Positions 12,260 to 23,419 of a DNA stretch of 64,000 nucleotides are shown piece by piece. Each line of letters begins with the position of its first letter. Within the stretch, counting starts at the first letter, position 1. Source of the DNA: Sodiomyces alkalinus F11 (lineage: Eukaryota; Ascomycota; Sordariomycetes; Glomerellales; Plectosphaerellaceae); assembly GCF_003711515.1 (NCBI RefSeq), contig NW_021167079.1, positions 3,963,632 to 4,027,631 on the forward strand, read 5' to 3'. Both the position numbers and the translations under genes were made by a program. The notes under the pieces were generated by a model, which searched no databases, was not told the DNA's origin, and saw only the letters and a program-made list of their open reading frames with translations.

Positions 12260-12908
12260 GCTGACCATCATATCCGACCGTGTGCAGAAGCGTTCCGTCT
12301 AACTCGCTAATTCCCCGTCCCGTTCCACTCTTGATCGCTAAATAAAATCTGCGTTAATTAACGACCAGGGCTTCGAGGCTGTCCCCTGCACCCGTTACTT
12401 CGACCGCAGCCTTAGCTACATAATTCTTAACGATCTTGATCGTTGCTCGTGTTGCTATCGTGCAGCTCGTTCTTGCGATTCCCCCCGAATCCCGATATCT
12501 TCTGGTGACTAGTCCCCTTCCTTTGTTCCGACCGCCCTCTTTCTGACTATCACTTCCTTAGCGCGCCGAGTCAACGCGGAGCTCAAACGGCTCGAAGAGG
12601 AGGAGGAGCGTGCCGAGGAGTTATTAATCGAGCAGCAACAAAAGGCTGCTGAAGCTCTAGCGAAGCTCTCCCGTCTTCGTCGTATACGGAGACAGCTCCG
12701 TAAGAAGGGGGTCGAGATGGTTCGTAGGGACCTCGCAAATATGGAGGAGCTGGAGGAGGTGGAACGAAAGGAAGCCGAGGCTGTGGTGGTTGCGCAAGCG
12801 GCTGGTGCTGTGGACGTGATTGACTGGAATCAGATCATGGCGCAGGATATGGGTGATTTTTCGGATGTTAATTTTGTGCAGACCGTGGCGTCCGGGTCTG
12901 GGTCCTGA
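12260..12908 (+). pseudogene. Element C antisense accessory gene (Cys-cluster exon, intron, coiled-coil exon)
   Basis: This plus-strand gene is opposite to element C pol and lies between the chromodomain and the 3' LTR. Exon 1 (about 12260-12504) is one frame with a few RIP stops. It ends in a Cys-rich motif beginning VPCTRY and ending RCSCCYRAARSCD; two Cys positions now read Tyr. A 57-bp intron fits 12505-12561: GTGACT donor, CTGAC branch point, TTCCTTAG acceptor. Splicing joins exon 1 in frame to exon 2 (12562-12908), which is open to TGA. Exon 2 encodes a Glu/Arg-rich coiled coil (EEEEERAEELL, ALAKLSRLRRIRRQLR) and an Asp/Ser-rich tail. Base composition is much less mutated than the neighbouring pol. 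From memory it resembles widespread ascomycete hypothetical proteins. Function unknown; a zinc-binding, nucleic-acid-related role is inference. Confidence 0.75.
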
Positions 12909-12914
12909 TGGTGT

Positions 12915-15900
12915 TTTGTCGGTATTGCTTTAGGAGTTGCTCGCAATTAATCAGGTTATCTTTGGGCTCCTATGTGTTATCGCCGTGGTCGTAGTTTTTC
13001 CACTTTATGAAATATTCGGTGCTGTCTAGCGTCTCTCGATGATCGAGGATTCGTTCTGCTTCGTACACGTCGCTAGTATCTACCACGATCGTGTCTTACG
13101 TAAGCTTCGTATTTATAGGTGCTAGTTCGAGTAGTGAGATATAAAAGTTATTATGTATCCTTATTATAGGAGGTAGCGATAGAATGTAGTTCGTATCTGA
13201 CTTTTTCTCTAGGATTTTGAATGGTCCTAATTTTTTGAAATCTAATTTGTCGCTTAGTCGTTATGTTTTGATGTTTTTGCGGATAAGGTAGACACGGTCC
13301 CCCCTTAAAAGGGTTAGTCCCTTAATCCTTAATTAATTCGCGTACCTGCTTATCCGTGTTCTGACTATCTCCAGGTCGGTTCGTAGTTCTTTATATAATT
13401 TTTTCATACTTTTAACTATTTTTATCGCTCTTAGTGCGTCTGGTCCTTCTAAAGGTTTCCTAAATACTATTAGGGTGTATCCGTAATTTGCCTCGAACAG
13501 TGTTTTCTTTATTAACTCGTTTAACGAGCTATTATATACGAACTGTGTAAGTGGCAGGTATTGCACCTAATTGTCTTATTCGTACCCTACGTAGTATCGT
13601 AGGTACTATTCTAGGACTTAATTCATGATTTCGGTTTATCCTTCCGTTATAGGGTAAAACGCTGTTAAGTACTTATGTTTCGTTCCTAGTTAACTCATAA
13701 CTGCTTTCCAGAAGTTACTAGTAAAGAGCTTATCTCTGTCCGTGATAATTTCGTTTAGTGCGCCGTGATCCCTGATTAGGCGGTCGATAAAGATACTTAC
13801 TAGTTCTTCCGCTATAGTATTTTTAATATATAGAATATAAAGAGTGTATTTCGTGAATCGGTCGACGATTACGAATATACTATTATAGGCGGTCCCCGTT
13901 ACTGGATCTTTGGATACCGGAAATCCTGTTATAAAGTCTATTATAATCGATTTCCATAGTCCGTCTGCTACTAGTAGTGGCTTTAGTAGTCCGTAAGGTT
14001 TATATCGGCTGCTCTTTGCTTTCTAGCAAATATCGTAGTTACGAACGAAGTCCCTGACTCGTTCTTTGGTTCCTGTGTACCCGTATTATTATCGTAATCG
14101 GTGGTATATTTTATAAACTCCTTGGTGTCCATGCATCGGTGAGGCGTGTGCTTCTTTAAACATAACCTTAGTCGTCCGATTAATACTGTTTACCTCTCTA
14201 TTCTTCAGGGTAAGAGCTCCTCCTTCCTATTGGAGTATGGCTTACGGTTTGGGTGATTCGTCAGGTGTTCCTAGTCGGCTGAGTACGTCTGCGCGACTAT
14301 TTTCGCTCCCTTTCACGTACTGAATATGGAAGTTAAATTCGGCTAGGAATTCCGCCTATCGGATCTGTCGTTTATTAAGAACCTTAGTAGTGGTGAATTA
14401 CGCGAGGTTCTTATAGTCCGTGTAGACTTATACCGGGTGTCTTATTCCTAACAGATACGGTCTCTATTCCTTAAAGGCTTCGATAATAGCTATTAGCTCT
14501 TTATCGTGGATCTAATAGTTGAGTTCTGGTCCGCTTAGTTTCTTGGATATAAAGGCTACAGGATATAGTCTTCCTTCTACGTCGCGCTGTCCGAGTTATG
14601 CTCCCAGAGCCTAGTCGGATATATCTGTTTCGAGTTCGTATTCTTTATCGGGGTCTAGTATTACTAAGATAGGTTCGCTAGTAACCCTTCCTTTAAGAGC
14701 TTAGAATACTTCCTCTATTCTTTCATTCTATTCGAAGTTAAGTCCCTTTTTTATTGCTTTAGTTAAGGGGATAGTAATCTTGCTATAGTCCTTAATAAAT
14801 CGTCGATAGTAGTTTACGAGTCCGAGAAAGGACTAAATATCGCGAACGTTCTAGGGTTATAGCTACTTAGAGACGTATTAGACTTTCGCCTTATCTATAC
14901 AGATCTCGTTAGGTCGTATCGTATAGCCTAAAAAATTAACTTCTTACGTGTAGAATTAAACTTTTTCTGGTTCGACTAATAGGTCGGCGTCTTATAGGAG
15001 TTATAGGATCGTGTGAACGTGTTATCGGTGTTCTTCGAGTGTCTTGGAGAAGATTAGGATATTATCCAGGTACACTATAATAAAGTAGTCCAGATATTTC
15101 CTTAGGACGTCGTTAATAAGTGTTTAGAATAATACCGGCGTATTCGTTAACCTAAAAGGCATGATAAGGTACTCGAAATAGCCTCGCTTCGTCCGAAACG
15201 CTATCTTCCACTCTTCTCCTTCCTTAACCCTGATTAAGTTATAGGCTCCTTTTAAGTCAAGTGCCGTAAACCATTATACTCTAACCAGCTAATCTCGTAT
15301 TTCTAAGATAAGAGGTAGCGGATAGCGGTTCTTAATAGTTATATCGTTAAGTTATCGATAGTCGATATATAGTCGTAGTTTGCTATTCTTCTTTAGTATA
15401 AACAGGATCGGGTATCCTGCTAGTGATTATAATGCTCGGATATAGCCTTTTACTAGTATCTCTTCGAGGTATTCTTCTAAGGTATCTGACTCCTTCTGGT
15501 TCAGCCCGTAAATTAGGAAGAATTTCGGGTGTGTCCCTTCCTTAAGGGGTATCTCGTGATCGTAGTGTCGATGTTTTAGTAATCCGGTCTCTAGGTTTTC
15601 GGTAAATAGTTTTTTGTATTTACGGTACTCTGGTAATACCTTAGCGAGTCTGTCGTGGTCGCCTTCCGTGAGTCCTTTCTCTGCTTAGACGATCTAGTAG
15701 ATTCCTTTGATGATATTTATTACGCGTCGGTTATCGTGTCGTCGCTGCTATCTCGAAGTCTTTTATACTTCCTTCGCCCGGGTCCCTGACTCCTGGCGGC
15801 TATCTAAGTCTCCTTAAGGCTCCTTCGTCGGTAAGTCTTTCTGCTGTTTTTGACGGATATCGGGATCGGGTAAGGTTTCCTTCGTGGTCTTCTGCTTACT

Positions 15901-18200
15901 CTCTAATCTCCACCGGAGCTAGCCAAGCTTCTAGTCTATATCGGGATTCTATTTATTAAACTATAGTTCGCCAAGGATAATATCCTTATAACCTATATCG
16001 TATATATCGAACTTTATTATTCTAGTCTTATTCTGGATTTTAACCTAAAGGTGTATAGTCTCCTGGTTAATAATGACTTCTTCGTGGGACTGGTTCTTCC
16101 CCGTATATAGAGTAACCTCGTACTCCTCTCCTAGGTGTTTCCTGACCTATAGTATAGAGAACTTTCTCACGGCTACTAGTAAGATAAAGTTTCCTGCTAC
16201 GCCTATATCTAATAGTGCGCTAGTCTCGTGTTCGCCGAGTCGTATCCTAATATAGCAGTGCCCTGTACTGCTACGCGTTATAGAGTATATCTATTAAGTG
16301 CCTCTCGTATACTCCTTATAATAGTATGCTCCTAGTTTTTTGCCCGTTTAGCCCGATATTCGTGGGATACTTCCTTATCCACGAATCCATACTAGGTCAA
16401 GAGTTACTCTACCCGTCGTAGGCGCTTATCAAGGGTCTAAAAGCGTGACTTCTAAGTATCTTGGTCTTGTCTTATTTATTGGATTTTTCCTTACTATCCC
16501 TCGCTGGTAGCCGTAGACGTCCCACGGTAGGCGTTATCGAGGTTAATTTTAGCGAATCGAACTTAGTGGGTTTATCTAAGGGGTTCCTCCGTGAGCTAGT
16601 TAAGGATCCGTAGTTGAATAGCTTCCTCCTCGGCTAGGTTGTTTGTTTCTAGGTGTTAGTACTAAAAGTCCGTGTCGTTACCCTCGGATTCTGTTTCCTA
16701 ATCTTATTCTTTGGCGACCTCCTCTTTTCGCTCCTCTATGATCTCTAAGATCTGCTTTTATCTCTCAGCTTCTTCTTCCGTCCACCCATACTTCTAGAGG
16801 ATTTCGGTAATAGTTTATAAAGCTGGTTCGTCCTCGTCCCAGTCAGGGATCTTAAGGCCATAGTCGTTATCGTACTCGTTACTAGATACTATAGCGAGTG
16901 TCCTCTAGGGTCTTTTAGGGTAGTACCTAGCTCCGTCTTTCCCTGATTAGTGTGCTAGATAATAGTTATCGTAGCAGGTTACCTAATAGAGGTTAACGTG
17001 TGGTATTTCGTCCCTATAAATCTCTAGGTGTCTAATAGCGTTAATTTCCTTCTAGGGTCTTTCTTTCCCGATCGTATTTACTTATCGTTACGGTCATTCT
17101 TTTTTAGGCTTATAGTAGTCGCGTGCGTAGTGACCTGGCTTATTATAGTTATAGCACTTAACTCTCGTTATATCCTTTTTACCCTGTTTATCGTTCTATC
17201 GGTTAATATTATCGAGCTTTATAGGTCTACTATAATACCTATATAAGGTGTTTCCGAACTAGCGTGGGTATAGTTATCTCTTTCCCGAATTAGCCGTGTA
17301 GAACGGAACGCTCGTTTAATACTTCTTCTAGCGGCGTCGTTTATAGTTCCGGTTATTAATACGAATTACTATTACGGTGTATTCGCTAAACGTCTTAGGT
17401 CGGTCTAATCGGTATAGTTCGTCCTTTACTTCTTCCTTAAGTCCTTAGTAGTACCGATCTATAAGGGGCTTATCCGGGTAGCTAAGCTTTGACGAGATTT
17501 ATTAGAATCTCGTAGTATAGTCTATAGCTGACTTAGTCTAACGTAGCTGGCTTAGTCGTTCGGCCGCGACTTATTCCTCGTCGGGCTAGCCGAAGATAGC
17601 GTTAAGTCTTTCGACGAACACGTCGAAGTTCTCGAAGATCGCCGTGGTCCTAGGCTTCCTTAGGATCTCTATTCCTATATTCTCCAGGTAATCCCTATAG
17701 ATAGATTCGAACTATTCGTGCGCGTCTCCCGTAAGGAGTACCGCGGCACAGAGTACCTTAGTTTCTTCCGTACGGATACTGTCCTAGTAGAATAGGAGAT
17801 AACCTCTAAGCTAGGTAACAAAGCTCTAAAACTGCCCTCGAGTTCCGTCATACTTAGGGGGTGTAGGGTATCTATACTTAGCCCCGATTCCAGGATAGTT
17901 CAGCTAAGCTCTTAGGGTCGTATTCTCCCCCTGAAGCTAAGTGATTATGTCGCGAATCTGCTGAAGGTCGTTGCTTCCTCTAGTGGTAGTGGTAGGCGTC
18001 GTAGTGCTCGTAGCGTTCGTGGTACGGTTATTGTTCGATATATTGGAAGAGTGGTTATTGGCTACTTCGTCGTCTTGTTGAGGTTATTCTGGTCCTTCTT
18101 CTTCGTCGGAGGAACTGGATTCTTTAGACGATGATTCTTCTTCAGATGAAGTGACTTCTTCTTCCTGATGCGAAGTAGCTTCTGTTCCGGGCGTACTGCT
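12915..18200 (-). pseudogene. Element C gag-pol remnant (chromovirus, minus strand)
   Basis: On the minus strand, gag ends in a zinc knuckle at about 17114-17156 (KCYNYNKPGHYARD, one Cys kept). Reverse transcriptase lies near 14800-15450, with the YLDD box at 15061-15072 reading YLDN. The integrase C-terminal part near 13333-13566 is open for 78 codons (FVYNSS, FEANYGY). A chromodomain at about 12915-13085 is intact except for one Trp now TAG (YEAERILDHR, EYFIKWKNY). Gln codons survive while Trp and Cys codons are hit, reflecting one-strand RIP. The start of gag near 18100 is not pinned down. Known role of the family: retrotransposition, with the chromodomain steering integration to chromatin. 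Confidence 0.88.
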
Positions 18201-18243
18201 TATTAGCTGTCAAGGTCAGCTTACCGAACAGGATCGATTAAAA

Positions 18244-18780
18244 TATTACGACGGCTTCCGGTCCTCTATAGTATAGCGGACGATAGGGGACTGGCGTCGA
18301 GGTTTTAGTTTAAAATAAGAAGAGGATGTTAACTAAAGAGTAGTAACTATCGTTCGTAGTGTCTGGTCGTAGTTACGTCGTAAAGACTTAGGCGTCTTCT
18401 TCACAAGGTAGAGTCAAGCGTAGACTAATAGTCCAGGTGAAGACTTAGATTAATCGATATCTTATTCTCTAGTAGAAGCAAGACCTAGAATACTCTGGTA
18501 TATATATTGGTGGTGCTTACTTGCCCCGGGTGAGCGTCCCTCGCGTGGTCACTGAGTCCTAGTGATCACTCCTCCAGTGATCACTTTATGGTGGTGAGCA
18601 TCCAACCGATGCACACCGTACGCTCAGTGTCGATATACCAGTATACGATCACGTGCCAGAGCACGTGATTCCTTTTCCTGAGTTATCTTCTGGTCATATT
18701 CTGGTACGCCGATCGTCCCAGTACGTTTTATGCCAGTGCATCCTTCGTGTTGGTGTATGTTGGGCCCGTTGGCCGTAACA
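18244..18780 (-). repeat. Element C 5' LTR (537 bp)
   Basis: Partner of 11629-12165. It is followed immediately on the plus strand by the target duplication AGGGC, after which element B resumes. Confidence 0.95.
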
Positions 18781-18785
18781 AGGGC

Positions 18786-19080
18786 GTTAACGGCGTTATA
18801 GGTAATAGGCGAGAGCTATATCGCTTATTAGTTACGGTTACTATACGTATAACCGGTATACCTACCTTGGAATACTTATAAGTACAGTATAAGTATTTAT
18901 AGTATTTAGCATTAGCCCTAGCCGCGCTAGGGCCCGACTAATAGTAATACTCGATACTATATTCTTATTTATATTACCGGGTAGCGTACTACGCGTAGGG
19001 GGTGAGTCGGCGGGGACTTAGGGGGTTTTTAGGGGCACGTCTTTTCTTAGCGGGGGGGGGTTTTAGGGTCTACTTATCGT
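18786..19080 (-). pseudogene. Element B antisense accessory gene, exon 1 and start of exon 2
   Basis: On the minus strand, a Cys cluster of the form K-C-x2-C-x6-C, with several Cys now Tyr (AKYYKYLYCTYKYSK), ends at 18866. A 50-bp intron follows at 18865-18816: GTAGGT donor, CTAAT branch-like site, ATATAG acceptor. Exon 2 starts at 18815 and is broken by element C, continuing at 11628. The exon structure matches copy B2 (50-bp intron at 22573-22622). The upstream limit at about 19080 is approximate. Confidence 0.68.
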
Positions 19081-19752
19081 TAGTTACGGCCGACCTTATA
19101 ACTATAGTAATAGGGGCTATAAAATTATATCGTTATCACTACTACCCTTATAAGGGCGCTTACTAGGTAAGGCGAAGTCTAATATCTACTAACGGTTAGC
19201 TACGGCACTAAACCACGAGTAAGGGGAGTGCTAACTTACGGTAACGAGGATATAGGCGGCTTAAGTTATAAGCTATTACTTAGCGACGTTAGTTATACTG
19301 CCACGGGACCTACGAAGTATCTTAGGGCTACTTATAGCGTGGAAAAATTAATTAAAAAAAGAAAACCGAAAAACTTACCTAAAAGGAAGCTATAGAGGGG
19401 GAAGAAATAGGGAAAAACGAGGAATAGTGGGAGGTTTATTTTATTACTCTTCCTACACTCTTTAGGTGGAAGGAATAACCCCCGGTTATATATTCGGTAG
19501 GTATATCGTTTATAACGAGCACGCACGCCGGCGAGGGGCCCGCGATAGCACCGCTATATAAGAGCTCCTTTATGCTATTTTAGCCGTGAAAGGATCTTAG
19601 CTACTACGGATTACCTCCTTTCGAAAAAGCCTTTAATAGAGCCGAATAAAGGAAGCTATTTTCAGATTCTACGTAGGGAGGCCAGGGTAATACGAGGTTA
19701 TAACTGTGCGACCACGACACGACCGCGACCTCGCCTCCGGCGGGGGGGGGTA

Positions 19753-19960
19753 TATTACGGGCTATAGCCCGCAGAATAATCCCCGGCAGTGGCCGGGACT
19801 AAGAAGCACGGACCCCCTAGCGAGCGAGGTCCGTGCGATTCCACACGTACTTAGCCGCCTACACACCGCGCAGGCTTTTCCCTTCCTCCTTTCCCTCCTT
19901 AGTTCGAATAATCTATATTTTCGGCCTCAATACGTAAACAACTTTTGACAAGCCGTTACA
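19753..19960 (+). repeat. Element B 3' LTR
   Basis: Pairs with 5829-6036 (208 bp). It is followed by the CTTTT duplication, after which the 5' LTR of element A resumes at 19966. Confidence 0.93.
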
Positions 19961-19965
19961 CTTTT

Positions 19966-19991
19966 TACTCTTTACGACTATCTATTCAATA
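19966..19991 (+). repeat. Element A 5' LTR, terminal segment
   Basis: The last 26 bp of the element A LTR, matching 51752-51777 at the 3' LTR. It is separated from the first segment by element B. Confidence 0.85.
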
Positions 19992-20059
19992 TTTTAATCG
20001 CTCTACCCTTAAGGGCGCGAAGACCGTTAAGGAGAGTCACTAATATATCTAACTATTAT

Positions 20060-21486
20060 AAAATAAACGATCCTACCTTCGATTTTAATAAGGCTACTAG
20101 TTAGTTTAAGCGGTAGCTCCACGATAGTAAGACCGCCTTTATAGAAGACGCCTACGACCCTACGAATAAGGAAGATAACAGGGTCACGCCGGGAACTAAT
20201 ACTACTCCTACCTCTACCACCGCACCGGCACCTATTCTTACCCCTATACCTACTCCTATCGCTAGGATTACCTCTATTACTACTATTACCCCTATTACCA
20301 TTCCCGTTCCTCCTAAGGCTATAACTATAATAGGACCCCTATATAATCCTAACCTGCCCCTATATATAAACGTTAACCTAGCTACGCTAACGGAGAAATA
20401 ACTAGACGAACGCGTGAAGTGGAGATAGGCGTAAAACCACTATATGCGTAAGCTCGCTTATCTCGCTAAGCTTAAGGCGGATACTACCGCTATCGCCGCC
20501 GCCGTTACTAATCCTAACCTAATCAGCACTACTACCTACCACTATATAGCTAAGCCTTAATATCGTATTATCGTAACCCTAATAAGATCCTAATATACCC
20601 ACGATATATCCACGATATCCTCTATACACGGATCCGCTATATAGGCTAAGTTAAATTTTCCCCTTCTAAAATAGGATAGTATATCCTAGGCTAAGTATTG
20701 CACGTTTATCTAGGAGACTAACTAGCGGTTCGACGTGGATTCTTAATCCTTTCCCATAGATACTATAAAGAACTACTTCGTTATATTATACCTCCCCCAC
20801 CACCTTAAGGAACGCTAGTAGGCTAAACTACGATATAAGTACTATAGCGACTCTAATAGGGTTACCTAGGCCGCCCTATAGGCCTAGCTATCCTGTTAGG
20901 TTAACGATAACGATACCCGTTTAAGGGAGGTAGCGGTATAGATCTAGAGCGAGTCTATCTTATCCTAAAAAGAGGGAGAGTCCTATGCTAAGTTTATATA
21001 ACGGTAAAAAGCCCTAGAGTCAGAATTACCGGGCGAGCTCCTGGACTAATAAAGGATTTAGATAGTACTAATAAGAGTCCTTCTACCTATTCGGGACTAT
21101 ATAGTATCTATAGGGGTTCCTAAGGACTACTAGGATCTAGCCCCGGCCTATTATAGGGCTAAAGCCTTGACTGTTACCGATAGCCTAGCCGTCGCTCGGA
21201 TAGACTTTTAATCCGCTACCTAATAACGTTGTTTCCGCTTACGTGCCCACAGTTATAACCCCTACGCCCTGGCCACCTACGGTTTTACTAGTATCCCTAT
21301 ATTTACCCCTACGTCTACCCCTACGCCTATACTAGCCTTTACTCCTAGCCACCCTATACGCCCTAGACCGTCATTATACCTTGATTCTATCACTTACTAT
21401 AACTATAGCTAAAAGGGGCACTACGCTATTATATACCCTAGCCCCTATTTCGAGTAACGCTCGAGTAATAGTAACCCGAATACCTA
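20060..21486 (+). pseudogene. Element A gag remnant
   Basis: This is a long plus-strand frame with RIP-type stops. It ends in a CCHC zinc knuckle at about 21395-21436 (YYNYS.KGHYAI, Cys codons now TAT/TAC, GH retained), which is the nucleocapsid signature of Ty3/Gypsy gag. The frame continues beyond element B2 after one ACCGG duplication is removed. The 5' limit is approximate. Confidence 0.75.
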
Positions 21487-21491
21487 ACCGG

Positions 21492-21695
21492 TATAACGGC
21501 TTATCAAAAGTTGTTTACGTATTAAGGCCGAAAATATAGATTATTCGAACTAAGAGAGGAAAGGAGGAAAGGAAATGTCTGCGCGGTGTATAGACGGCTA
21601 AGTATATATAGAATCGTACGGGCCTTACTAGGAGGTCCGTGCTTCTTAGTCCTGGCTACTACCGGGGACTATTCCGCGGGTCACTACCCGTAATA
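21492..21695 (-). repeat. Element B2 3' LTR
   Basis: Reverse complement of the family B LTR, 204 bp, starting after the ACCGG duplication. Confidence 0.92.
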
Positions 21696-22339
21696 TCCCC
21701 CCCCCCGCCGGAGGCGAGGTCGCGGTCATATTATAATCGCACGGTTATAACCTCGTATTACTCTAACCTCCTCGCGTATAATCTAAAAATAGCGTCCTTT
21801 ATTCGATTCTATTAAAGGCTCCTTCGAAGGGAGGTAATCCATAATAGCTAAGATCCTTTTAAGGCTAAAATAGTATAAAGGAGTTCGTATATCGTGGTAC
21901 TGTTACGAGCCCCTCGCCGGTATACGTGCTTATTATAAACGACGTGCCTACCGAATATATAATCGGGGGTCGTTCCTTCTACCCGAATAGCGTAGGAAGG
22001 GTAGTAAAATAAACCTCCTACTAATCTTCGTTTGTCCCTATTTTCTTCCCCTTCTACAGCTTCTTTTTAGGTAAGTTTTTCTCTTTTTTTTTTTAAATTA
22101 GTTTTTCTATACTATAAGTAGCCCTAAGATACCTTATAGGTCCCGTAGTAGTATAACGAATATCGCCGAGTAATAGCTTATCTTTTAAGCCGCCTATATC
22201 CTTATTATACTAAGTTAGTACTCCCCTCGCTTATGGTTTAGTGCCGTGGCTAACTGTTAGTAGATATCCGACTGTATATCGCCTTTACGAGGGCGATAGT
22301 AATAACGATATAAGTTCACGGCCCTTATTACTACGGGTT

Positions 22340-22930
22340 ATAAGGTTAGCCGTAACTAATAATAAGTAAACCCTAACCCCCCCCCCGTTAAGAAAAGATA
22401 TACCCCTAAGAACCCGCTAAGCCCTTACCGACTCACCCCCTATACGTAGTACGTTACCCGGTAGTATAAGTAAGAATATAGTATCGAGTATTACTACTAG
22501 TCGGGCCCTAATATAGCCAGGGCCGATGCTAAGTATCACGAGTATTCGTGCCGTACTTATAAGTATTTAGAGGTAAGTATACCTATTATACATGGGGTGA
22601 CTACGATTAACGGGTAATATAGCTCCTACCCGCCGCCTATAATACCGCTAATACCCTATAAGATACTACTTATTCTATAAATACGGATACCGATAATAAG
22701 GATATAAGTTTACCCCTACTCTTCGCTTAATAGCCTTTTTACTAATTCTTCTATATAGAATCGCCGCTAGTTCTAAGATACTTACGGCCGCTTTTAAGTC
22801 GCCCTTAGCTAGGCTAAGTTAGGTAAGAATATCGCTAGTCCCTTATAATCCCCTGCTTTTACTATCGCTATCGCCCTTATCGCCGCTCCCGCTCCTATCG
22901 CCGCCCTTATCCTTATTCACGCCGCTGCGC
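22340..22930 (+). pseudogene. Element B2 antisense accessory gene, exon 1 and part of exon 2
   Basis: From about 22381 the plus strand reads a continuous frame with only TAA/TAG breaks, ending in a Cys cluster (AKYHEYSCRTYKYLE, with Tyr at expected Cys) at 22572. GTAAGT begins at 22573. ATTAAC and an ATATAG acceptor end a 50-bp intron at 22622, exactly the intron length and position seen in copy B. Exon 2 begins at 22623 and is interrupted by element D at 22931, resuming at 30742. The start codon is not identified. Confidence 0.7.
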
Positions 22931-23203
22931 TATTGCATAGGCAGGACCACGACGTGGTCCATAGGGGATCCAGGGGGGATCCACTCCCTAACTAAGGGCT
23001 TCGGACCTTGGGCATCAGGATATAACAGGGGCGGATACCGGAAAAGACCGGATAGGATCCAAATAATATAGTACCCATAATAGAGTCTTCACTACCTAAA
23101 TTAAGGGTATAAAAGACTTATATAGATATAACTTAATATAATATATACACACGAGATTTCTGCTCTAGTAAGTTAATTATCTACGTGCTATTTAACGTGC
23201 GAT
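22931..23203 (+). repeat. Element D 5' LTR
   Basis: Nearly identical to 30463-30736 and to the solo LTRs at 57251-57524 and, inverted, at 51779-52067. Confidence 0.92.
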
Positions 23204-23217
23204 GGTTATAAGCCCCG
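23204..23217 (+). other. Element D primer-binding site (half-tRNA type)
   Basis: Directly after the LTR the sequence reads GGTTATAAGCCCCG. Undoing one RIP-type change gives GGTTATGAGCCC, complementary to the anticodon stem-loop of eukaryotic initiator tRNA-Met. This is the internal priming site known from Drosophila copia, rather than the 3' tRNA end. Confidence 0.65.
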
Positions 23218-23419
23218 TTTATAACGCCTAAACGATAGATATTAATAAGGCTTCCCCTATTCTATTATAAAGAAGTAATTATATTTATATAAGCACTCTT
23301 AAATAACTACGATCGACCTAATTAGAGTATTTAAGAGGTTAATTAACCTACTTATTAATTAACTAACCGATAAACGATAAACTATTAAAGATATCTTCTA
23401 ATATATCTAACGGTGAATA

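Larger units (their letters stand above)
11629..18780 (-). mobile_element. Element C: Ty3/Gypsy chromovirus inserted in element B
   Basis: The LTRs are 537 bp at 11629-12165 and 18244-18780, with ends from TGTTACG..CGTAACA, flanked by perfect AGGGC (11624-11628, 18781-18785). Pol is on the minus strand, so 18244-18780 is the 5' LTR. A purine tract next to 12165 (AGAAGAGGGGAGGTAA on minus) is the polypurine tract and confirms orientation. It is the least mutated element of the nest, and its pol shows RIP mainly on one strand. It carries an antisense accessory gene at 12260-12908. Confidence 0.93.
5829..19960 (+). mobile_element. Element B: Ty3/Gypsy chromovirus with element C inserted
   Basis: The LTRs of 208 bp are at 5829-6036 and 19753-19960, with ends derived from TGTTACGG..CCGTTACA, flanked by a perfect CTTTT duplication (5824-5828, 19961-19965) inside the 5' LTR of element A. 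Without element C it is about 6.98 kb. Plus-strand gag-pol runs to about 10.98 kb, followed by an antisense accessory gene interrupted by C. A G-run purine tract (about 19740-19750) precedes the 3' LTR. A second copy of the family, B2, lies reversed at 21492-36354. Confidence 0.92.
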
